A DNA stretch of 64,000 nucleotides, taken from contig NC_079879.1 in the NCBI RefSeq assembly GCF_029227915.1, positions 28,650,501 through 28,714,500 on the forward strand, read 5' to 3'. Source of the DNA: Hydractinia symbiolongicarpus (taxonomy: Eukaryota; Cnidaria; Hydrozoa; Anthoathecata; Hydractiniidae). Below the pieces are notes generated by a model. It saw only the letters and a program-made list of their open reading frames with translations. It made no database searches and was not told the DNA's origin. Positions 51,885-61,499 of this stretch are shown here, in pieces. Every line of letters starts with the position of its first letter. Position 1 is the stretch's first letter. Made by a program: the position numbers and the translations under genes.

Positions 51885-53545
51885 CTCATAAAGAATGAAA
51901 ACATTTTTGAAAACTACAAGTCTCATGCGTTTTAGTTGTGAAAGAATAATTTAAAAAATCGTTCGGGAAAAGAGTTTACTCCCTGGGTACTTCCTTTGTA
52001 TACTTTTGACTATGCGGGCCGAGTCCGGGGTTTACGGGAAATGGCGGGTTTTCGTTTGCCGGCGATTAAACTTCTTTTATTCAGCGTCTCATCAAAAATG
52101 AAAACATTTTTGAAAACTACAAGTCTCAAGCGTTTTAGTGGTGAAAAGATAATTTAAAAAATCGTTTTGGAAATGAGTTTACTCACAGGGTACTTTCTTT
52201 GTATACATTCGACTATACGGGCCAAGCCCGGCATTTACGGGAAATCGCGGGTTTTCGTTTGCCGGCGATTAAACCGTTTTCTTTAAGCGTCTCATTAAAA
52301 ATAAAAACATTTCTGAAAACTACAAGTCTCATGCGTTTTAGTGGTGAAAAAATAATTTATAAATTCGTTCGGGAAATGAGTTTACTCACTGGGAACTTTC
52401 CTTGTATACTTTTAACTATACGGGCCGAGTGCGGGATTTACGGAAAATCGCGGGTTTTCGTTTGCAGGCGATTAAACATCTTTTATTCAGCGTCTCATCA
52501 AAAATGAAAACATTTTTAAAAACTACAAGTCTCATGCGTTTTAGTGGTGAAAAAATAATTTAAAAATTCGTTCGGGAAATAAGTTTACTCACAGGGTACT
52601 TTCCTTGTATACTTTTGACTATACGGGCCGAGTCCGGGATTTACGGAAAATCGAAGGTTTTCGTTTGCCGGCGATTAAACTTCTTATATTCAGCGTCTCA
52701 TCAAAAATGAAAACATTTCTGAAAACTACAAGTCTCATGCGTTTTAGTGGTGAAAAAATAATTTAAAAATTTGTTCGGGAAATGAGTTTACTCACTGGGT
52801 ACTTTCCTTGTATACTTTTGACTATACGGGCCGAGTCCGGGGTTTACGGGAAATGGCGGGTTTTCGTTTGCCGGCGATTAAACTTCTTTTATTCAGCGTC
52901 TCATCAAAACTGAAAACATTTTTGAAAACTACAAGTCTCAAGCGTTTTAGTGGTGAAAAGATAATTTAAAAATCGTTTTGGAAATGAGTTTACTCACAGG
53001 GTACTTTCTTTGTATACATTCGACTATACGGGCCAAGCCCGGCATTTACGGGAAATCGCGGCTTTTCGTTTGCCGGCCATTAAATCACTTTCATTAAGCG
53101 TCTCATCAAAAATGAAAACATTTCTGAAAACTACAAGTCTCATGCGTTTTAGTGGTGAAAAAATAATTTAAAAATTCGTTCGGGAAATGAGTTTACTCAC
53201 TGGGTACTTTCCTTGTATACTTTTAACTATACGGGCCGAGTCCGGGATTTACGGAAAATCGCGGGTTTTCGTTTGCAGGCGATTAAACATCTTTTATTCA
53301 GCGTCTTATCAAAAATGAAAACATTTTTAAAAACTACAAGTCTCATGGGCTTTAGTGGTGAAAGAATAATTTAAAAAATCGTTTGGGAAATGAGTTTACT
53401 CCCTGGGTACTTTCTTTGTATACTTTTGAGTATACGGGCCGAGTCCGGGATTTACGGGAAATCGCAGGTTTTCGTTTGCCGGCGATTAAACTTCTTTTAT
53501 TCAGCGTCTCATCAAGAATGAAAACATTTTTGAAAACTACAAGTC
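49752..53545 (+). repeat. 2,029 bp (10-monomer) tandem duplication
   Basis: The stretch 49,752-51,780 is followed by a partial second copy at about 51,781-53,545. Shared variants are CCGGAATTTACGGGAAGTCGC, AAACCGTTTTCTTTAAGCG with CTCATTAAAAATAAAAAC, GAGTGCGGGATTT, CATCAAAACTGAAAAC, and GCCGGCCATTAAATCAC (about 51,041 and 53,070). The first copy overlaps the end of the second 8.3 kb block, so this event probably followed the 8.3 kb duplication or happened within it. Confidence 0.88.
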
Positions 53546-55380
53546 TCATGCGTTTTAGTGGTGAAAGAATAATTTAAAAAATCGTTCGGGAAAAGAGTTT
53601 ACTCCCTGGGTACTTCCTTTGTATACTTTTGACTATGCGGGCCGAGTCCGAGGTTTACGGGAAATGGCGGGTTTTCGTTTGCCGGCGATTAAACTTCTTT
53701 TATTCAGCGTCTCATCAAAAATGAAAACATTTTTGAAAACTACAAGTCTCAAGCGTTTTAGTGGTGAAAAGATAATTTAAAAAATCGTTTTGGAAATGAG
53801 TTTACTCACAGGGTACTTTCTTTGTATACATTCGACTATACGGGCCAAGCCCGGCATTTACGGGAAATCGCGGGTTTTCGTTTGCCGGCGATTAAACCAC
53901 TTTCATTAGGCGTCTCATCAAAAATGAAAACATTTCTGAAAACTACAAGTCTCATGCGTTTTAGTGGTGAAAAAATAATTTATAAATTCGTTCGGGAAAT
54001 GAGTTTACTCACTGGGTACTTTCCTTGTATACTTTTAACTATACGGACCGAGTCCGGGATTTACGGAAAATCGCGGGTTTTCGTTTGCAGGCGATTAAAC
54101 ATCTTTTATTCATCGTTTCATCAAAAATGAAAACATTTTTAAAAACTACAAGTCTCATGCGTTTTAGTGGTGAAAAAATAATTTAAAAATTCGTTCGGGA
54201 AATAAGTTTACTCACTGGGTACTTTCCTTGTATACTTTTGACTATACGGGCCGAGTCCGGGATTTACGGAAAATCGCAGGTTTTCGTTTGCCGGCGATTA
54301 AACTTCTTATATTCAGCGTCTCATCAAAAATGAAAACATTTCTGAAAACTACAAGTCTCATGCGTTTTAGTGGTGAAAAAATAATTTAAAAATTTGTTCG
54401 GAAAATGAGTTTACTCACTGGGTACTTTCCTTGTATACTTTTAACTATACGGGCCGAGTCCGGGATTTACGGAAAATCGCGGGTTTTCGTTTGCAGGCGA
54501 TTAAACATCTTTTATTCAGCGTCTCGTCAAAAATGAAAACATTTTTAAAAACTACAAGTCTCATGGGCTTTAGTGGTGAAAGAATAATTTTAAAAATCGT
54601 TTGAGAAATGAGTTTACTCCCTGGGTACTTTCTTTGTATACTTTTGAGTATACGGGCCGAGTCCGGGATTTACGGGAAATCGCAGGTTTTCGTTTGCCGG
54701 CGATTAAACTTCTTTTATTCAGCGTCTCATCAAGAATGAAAACATTTTTGAAAACTACAAGTCTCATGCGTTTTAGTGGTGAAAGAATAATTTAAAAAAT
54801 CGTTCGGGAAAAGAGTTTACTCCCTGGGTACTTCCTTTGTATACTTTTGACTATGCGGGCCGAGTCCAGGGTTTACGGGAAATGGCGGGTTTTCGTTTGC
54901 CGGCGATTAAACTTCTTTTATTCAGCGTCTCATCAAAAATGAAAACATTTTTGAAAACTACAAGTCTCAAGCGTTTTAGTGGTGAAAAGATAATTTAAAA
55001 AATCGTTTTGGAAATGAGTTTACTCACAGGGTACTTTCTTTGTATACATTCGACTATACGGGCCAAGCCCGGCATTTACGGGAAATCGCGGATTTTCGTT
55101 TGCCGGCGATTAAACCACTTTCTTTAAGCGTCTCATCAAAAATGAAAACATTTCTGAAAACTACAAGTCTCATGCGTTTTAGTGGTGAAAAAATAATTTA
55201 TAAATTCGTTCGGGAAATGAGTTTACTCACTGGGTACTTTCCTTGTATACTTTTAACTATACGGGCCGAGTCCGGGATTTACGGAAAATCGCGGGTTTTC
55301 GTTTGCAGGCGATTAAACATCTTTTATTCAGCGTCTCATCAAAAATGAAAACATTTTTAAAAACTACAAGTCTCATGGGC
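53383..55380 (+). repeat. A/B/C/D-type monomers, no gene
   Basis: About ten monomers in C-D-A-B-like order. The part 53,383-54,600 recurs at about 60,287-61,500 with an offset of 6,904 bp (53,822 matches 60,726). Local variants are GGCGTCTCATC after CATTAG (about 53,908), TTCATCGTTTCATC (about 54,110) and a 1 bp changed AATTTTAAAAATCG near 54,587. Confidence 0.8.
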
Positions 55381-56340
55381 TTTAGTGGTGAAATAATAAT
55401 TTAAAAAATCGTTTGGGAAATGAGTTTACTCCCTGGGTACTTTCTTTGTATACTTTTGAGTATACGGGCCGAGTCCGGGATTTACGAGAAATCGCAGGTT
55501 TTCGTTTGCCGGCGATTAAACTTCTTTTATTCAGCGTCTCATCAAAAATGAAAACATTTTTGAAAACTACAAGTCTCATGCGTTTTAGTGGTGAAAAAAT
55601 AATTTAAAAAATCGTACGGGAAATGAGTTTACACCCTGGGTACTTTCTTTGTATGCTTTTGACTATACGGACCGAGTCCGGGATTTACGGGAAATCGCAG
55701 GTTTTCGTTTGCCGGCGATTAAACTTCTTTTATTCAGCGTCTCATCAAAAATGAAAACATATTTGAAAACTACAAGTCTCAAGCGTTTTAGTGGTGAAAA
55801 GATATTTTAAAAAATCGTTTTGGAAATGAGTTTTCTCACATGGTACTTTCTTTGTATACATTCGACTATACGGGCCAATCCCGGGGTTTACGGGAAATCG
55901 CGGGTTTTCGTTTGCCGGCGATTAAACCACTTTCATTAAGCGTCTCATCAAAAATGAAAACATTTCTGAAAACTACAAGTCTCATGCGTTTTAGTGGTGA
56001 AAAAATAATTTAAAAATTCGTTCGGGAAATGAGTTTACTCACTGGGTACTTTCCTTGTATACTTTTAACTATACGGGCCGAGTCCGGGATTTACGGAAAA
56101 TCGCGGGTTTTCGTTTGCAGGCAATTAAACATCTTTTATTCAGCGTCTCATCAAAAATGAAAACATTTTTAAAAACTACAAGTCTCATGGGCTTTACTGG
56201 TGAAATAATAATTTAAAAAATCGTTTGGGAAATAAGTTTACTCCCTGGTTACTTTCCTTGTATACTTTTAACTATACGGGCCGAGTCTGGGATTTACGAG
56301 AAATCGCAGGTTTTCGTTTGCCGGCGATTAAACTTCTTTT
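55380..56340 (+). repeat. Block copied from, or to, the 32-33 kb region
   Basis: Monomers here carry the variant set of 32,239-33,280, not that of the adjacent 53-55 kb DNA: GGTGAAATAATAATTT, ACATATTTGAAAAC, AAAAGATATTTTAAAA, GAGTTTTCTCAC, CTTTACTGGTG and GAGTCTGGG. Spacing is preserved (55,382 to 56,225 equals 32,239 to 33,082, 843 bp). The separation between the two blocks is about 23.1 kb in the window, including the two 8.3 kb blocks. Confidence 0.8.
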
Positions 56341-56359
56341 ACTCAGCGTCTCATCAAAA

Positions 56360-59300
56360 ATGAAAACATTTTTGAAAACTACAAGTCTAATGCGTTTTAG
56401 TGGTGAAAAAATAATTTAAAAAATCGTTCGGGAAATGAGTTTACGCCCTGGGTACTTTCTTTGTATACTTTTGACTATACGGGCCGAGTCCGGGATTTAC
56501 GAGAAATCGCAGGTTTTCGTTTGCCGGCGATTAAACTTCTTTTATTCAGCGTCTCATCAAAAATGAAAACATTTTTGAAAACTACAAGTCTCATGCGTTT
56601 TAGTGGTGAAAAAATAATTTAAAAAATCGTTCGGGAAAAGAGTTTACTCCCTGGGTACTTCCTTTGTATACTTTTGACTATGCGGTCCGAGTCCGGGGTT
56701 TACGGGAAATGGCGGGTTTTCGTTTGCCGACGATTAAACTTCTTTTATTCAGCGTCTCGTCAAAAATGAAAACATTTTTGAAAACTACAAGTCTCAAGCG
56801 TCTTAGTGGTGAAAAGATAATTTAAAAAATCGTTTTGGAAATGAGTTTACTCACAGGGTACTTTCTTTGTATACATTCGACTATACGGGCCAAGCCCGGG
56901 ATTTACGGGAAATCGCGGGTTTTCGTTTGCCGGCGATTAAACCACTTTCATTAAGTGTCTCATCAAAAATGAAAACATTTCTGAAAACTACAAGTCTCAT
57001 GCGTTTTAGTGGTAAAAAAATAATTTAAAAATTCGTTCGGGAAATGAGTTTACTCACTGGGTACTTTCCTTGTATACTTTTAACTATACGGGCCGAGTCC
57101 GGGATTTACGGAAAATCGCGGGTTTTCGTTTGCAGGCAAATAAACATCTTTTATTCAGCGTCTCATCAAAAATGAAAACATTTTTAAAAACCACAAGTCT
57201 CATCGGCTTTAGTGGTGAAATAATAATTTAAAAAATCGTTTGGGAAATGAGTTTACTCCCTGGGTACTTTCTTTGTATACTTTTGAGTATACGGGCCGAG
57301 TCCGGGATTTACGAGAAATCGCAGGTTTTCGTTTGCCGGCGATTAAACTTCTTTTATTCAGCGTCTCATCAAAAATGAAAACAATTTTGAAAACTACAAG
57401 TCTCATGCGTTTTAGTGGTGAAAAAATAATTTAAAAAATCGTTCGGGAAATGAGTTTACACCCTGGGTACTTTCTTTGTATACTTTTGACTATACGGGCC
57501 GAGTCCGGGATTTACAGGAAATTGCAGGTTTTCGTTTACCGGCGATAAAACTTCTTTTATTCAGCGTCTCATCAAAAATGAAAACATTTTTGAAAACTAC
57601 AAGTCTCATGCGTTTTAGTGGTGAAAGAATAATTTAAAAAATTGTTCGGGAAAAGAGTTTACTCCCTGGGTACTTCCTTTGTATACTTTTGACTATGCGG
57701 GCCGAGTCCGGGGTTTACGGGAAATGGCGGGTTTTCGTTTGCCGGCGATTAAACTTCTTTTATTCAGCGTCTCATCAAAACTGAAAACATTTTTCAAAAA
57801 CTACAAGTCTCAAGCGTTTTAGTGGTGAAAATATAATTTAAAAAATCGTTTTGGAAATGAGTTTACTCACAGGGTACTTTCTTTGTATACATTCGACTAT
57901 ACGGGCCAAGCCCGGCATTTACGGGAAATCGCGGGTTTTCGTTTGCCGGCGATTAAACCACTTTCATTAAGCGTCTCATCAAAAATGAAAACATTTCTGA
58001 AAACTACAAGTCTCATGCGTTTTAGTGGTGAAAAAATAATTTAAAAATTCGTTCGGGAAATGAGTTTACTCACTGGGTACTTTCCTTGTATACTTTTAAC
58101 TATACGGGCCGAGTCCGGGATTTACGGAAAATCGCGGGTTTTCGTTTGCAGGCGATTAAACATCTTTTATTCAGCGTCTTATCAAAAATGAAAACATTTT
58201 TAAAAACTACAAGTCTCATGGGCTTTGGTGGTGAAAGAATAATTTAAAAAATCGTTTGGGAAATGAGTTTACTCCCTGGGTACTTTCTTTGTATACTTTT
58301 GAGTATACGGGCCGAGTCCGGGATTTACGGGAAATCGCAGGTTTTCGTTTGCCAGCGATTAAACTTCTTTTATTCAGCGTCTCATCAAAAATGAAAACAT
58401 TTTTGAAAACTACAAGTCTAATGCGTTTTAGTGGTGAAAAAATAATTTAAAAAATCGTTCGGGAAATGAGTTTACGCCCTGGGTACTTTCTTTGTATACT
58501 TTTGACTATACGGGCCGAGTCCGGGATTTACGAGAAATCGCAGGTTTTCGTTTGCCGGCGATTAAACTTCTTTTATTCAGCGTCTCATCAAAAATGAAAA
58601 CATTTTTGAAAACTACAAGTCTCATGCGTTTTAGTGGTGAAAAAATAATTTAAAAAATCGTTCGGGAAAAGAGTTTACTCCCTGGGTACTTCCTTTGTAT
58701 ACTTTTGACTATGCGGTCCGAGTCCGGGGTTTACGGGAAATGGCGGGTTTTCGTTTGCCGACGATTAAACTTCTTTTATTCAGCGTCTCGTCAAAAATGA
58801 AAACATTTTTGAAAACTACAAGTCTCAAGCGTCTTAGTGGTGAAAAGATAATTTAAAAAATCGTTTTGGAAATGAGTTTACTCACAGGGTACTTTCTTTG
58901 TATACATTCGACTATACGGGCCAAGCCCGGGATTTACGGGAAATCGCGGGTTTTCGTTTGCCGGCGATTAAACCACTTTCATTAAGTGTCTCATCAAAAA
59001 TGAAAACATTTCTGAAAACTACAAGTCTCATGCGTTTTAGTGGTAAAAAAATAATTTAAAAATTCGTTCGGGAAATGAGTTTACTCACTGGGTACTTTCC
59101 TTGTATACTTTTAACTATACGGGCCGAGTCCGGGATTTACGGAAAATCGCGGGTTTTCGTTTGCAGGCAAATAAACATCTTTTATTCAGCGTCTCATCAA
59201 AAATGAAAACATTTTTAAAAACCACAAGTCTCATCGGCTTTAGTGGTGAAATAATAATTTAAAAAATCGTTTGGGAAATGAGTTTACTCCCTGGGTACTT

Positions 59301-60410
59301 TCTTTGTATACTTTTGAGTATACGGGCCGAGTCCGGGATTTACGAGAAATCGCAGGTTTTCGTTTGCCGGCGATTAAACTTCTTTTATTCAGCGTCTCAT
59401 CAAAAATGAAAACAATTTTGAAAACTACAAGTCTCATGCGTTTTAGTGGTGAAAAAATAATTTAAAAAATCGTTCGGGAAATGAGTTTACACCCTGGGTA
59501 CTTTCTTTGTATACTTTTGACTATACGGGCCGAGTCCGGGATTTACGGGAAATTGCAGGTTTTCGTTTACCGGCGATTAAACTTCTTTTATTCAGCGTCT
59601 CATCAAAAATGAAAACATTTTTGAAAACTACAAGTCTCATGCGTTTTAGTGGTGAAAGAATAATTTAAAAAATTGTTCGGGAAAAGAGTTTACTCCCTGG
59701 GTACTTCCTTTGTATACTTTTGACTATGCGGGCCGAGTCCGGGGTTTACGGGAAATGGCGGGTTTTCGTTTGCCGGCGATTAAACTTCTTTTATTCAGCG
59801 TCTCATCAAAACTGAAAACATTTTTCAAAAACTACAAGTCTCAAGCGTTTTAGTGGTGAAAAGATAATTTAAAAAATCGTTTTGGAAATGAGTTTACTCA
59901 CAGGGTACTTTCTTTGTATACATTCGACTATACGGGCCAAGCCCGGCATTTACGGGAAATCGCGGGTTTTCGTTTGCCGGCGATTAAACCACTTTCATTA
60001 AGCGTCTCATCAAAAATGAAAACATTTCTGAAAACTACAAGTCTCATGCGTTTTAGTGGTGAAAAAATAATTTAAAAATTCGTTCGGGAAATGAGTTTAC
60101 TCACTGGGTACTTTCCTTGTATACTTTTAACTATACGGGCCGAGTCCGGGATTTACGGAAAATCGCGGGTTTTCGTTTGCAGGCGATTAAACATCTTTTA
60201 TTCAGCGTCTTATCAAAAATGAAAACATTTTTAAAAACTACAAGTCTCATGGGCTTTGGTGGTGAAAGAATAATTTAAAAAATCGTTTGGGAAATGAGTT
60301 TACTCCCTGGGTACTTTCTTTGTATACTTTTGAGTATACGGGCCGAGTCCGGGATTTACGGGAAATCGCAGGTTTTCGTTTGCCAGCGATTAAACTTCTT
60401 TTATTCAGCG
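56360..60410 (+). repeat. Two tandem copies of a 2,031 bp (10-monomer) unit
   Basis: Copies lie at about 56,360-58,390 and 58,391-60,410. Private variants shared at 2,031 bp are GTCTAATGCG (56,386 and 58,417), GCCGACGATTAAAC, GTCTCGTCAAAAATG, AAACCACAAGTCTCATCGG (about 57,188 and 59,219), ACAATTTTGAAAAC, a 1 bp insertion giving TTTTTCAAAAAC (57,791 and 59,822), GGGCTTTGGTGG and GCCAGCGATT. Confidence 0.93.
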
Positions 60411-61499
60411 TCTCATCAAGAATGAAAACATTTTTGAAAACTACAAGTCTCATGCGTTTTAGTGGTGAAAGAATAATTTAAAAAATCGTTCGGGAAAAGA
60501 GTTTACTTCCTGGGTACTTCCTTTGTATACTTTTGACTATGCGGGCCGAGTCCGGGGTTTACGGGAAATGGCGGGTTTTCGTTTGCCGGCGATTAAACTT
60601 CTTTTATTCAGCGTCTCATCAAAAATGAAAACATTTTTGAAAACTACAAGTCTCAAGCGTTTTAGTGGTGAAAAAGTAATTTAAAAAATCGTTTTGGAAA
60701 TGAGTTTACTCACAGGGTACTTTCTTTGTATACATTCGACTATACGGGCCAAGCCCGGCATTTACGGGAAATCGCGGGTTTTCGTTTGCCGGCGATTAAA
60801 CCACTTTCATCAAGCATCTCATCAAAAATGAAAACATTTCTGAAAACTATAAGTCTCATGCGTTTTAGTGGTGAAAAAATAATTTATAAATTCGTTCGGG
60901 AAATGAGTTTACTCACTGGGTACTTTCCTTGTATACTTTTAACTATACGGGCCGAGTCCGAGATTTACGGAAAATCGCGGGTTTTCGTTTGCAGGCGATT
61001 AAACATCTTTTATTCAGCGTCTCATCAAAAATGAAAACATTTTTAAAAACTACAAGTCTCATGCGTTTTAGTGGTGAAAAAATAATTTAAAAATTCGTTC
61101 GGGAAATAAGTTTACTCACTGGGTACTTTCCTTGTATACTTTTGACTATACGGGCCGAGTCCGGGATTTACGGAAAATCGCAGGTTTTCGTTTGCCGGCG
61201 ATTAAACTTCTTATATTCAGCGTCTCATCAAAAATGAAAACATTTCTGAAAACTACAAGTCTCATGCGTTTTAGTGGTGAAAAAATAATTTAAAAATTTG
61301 TTCGGGAAATGAGTTTACTCACTGGGTACTTTCCTTGTATACTTTTAACTATACGGGCCGAGTCCGGGATTTACGGAAAATCGCGGGTTTTCGTTTGCAG
61401 GCGATTAAACATCTTTTATTCAGCGTCTCATCAAAAATGAAAACATTTTTAAAAACTACAAGTCTCATGGGCTTTAGTGGTGAAAGAATAATTAAAAAA

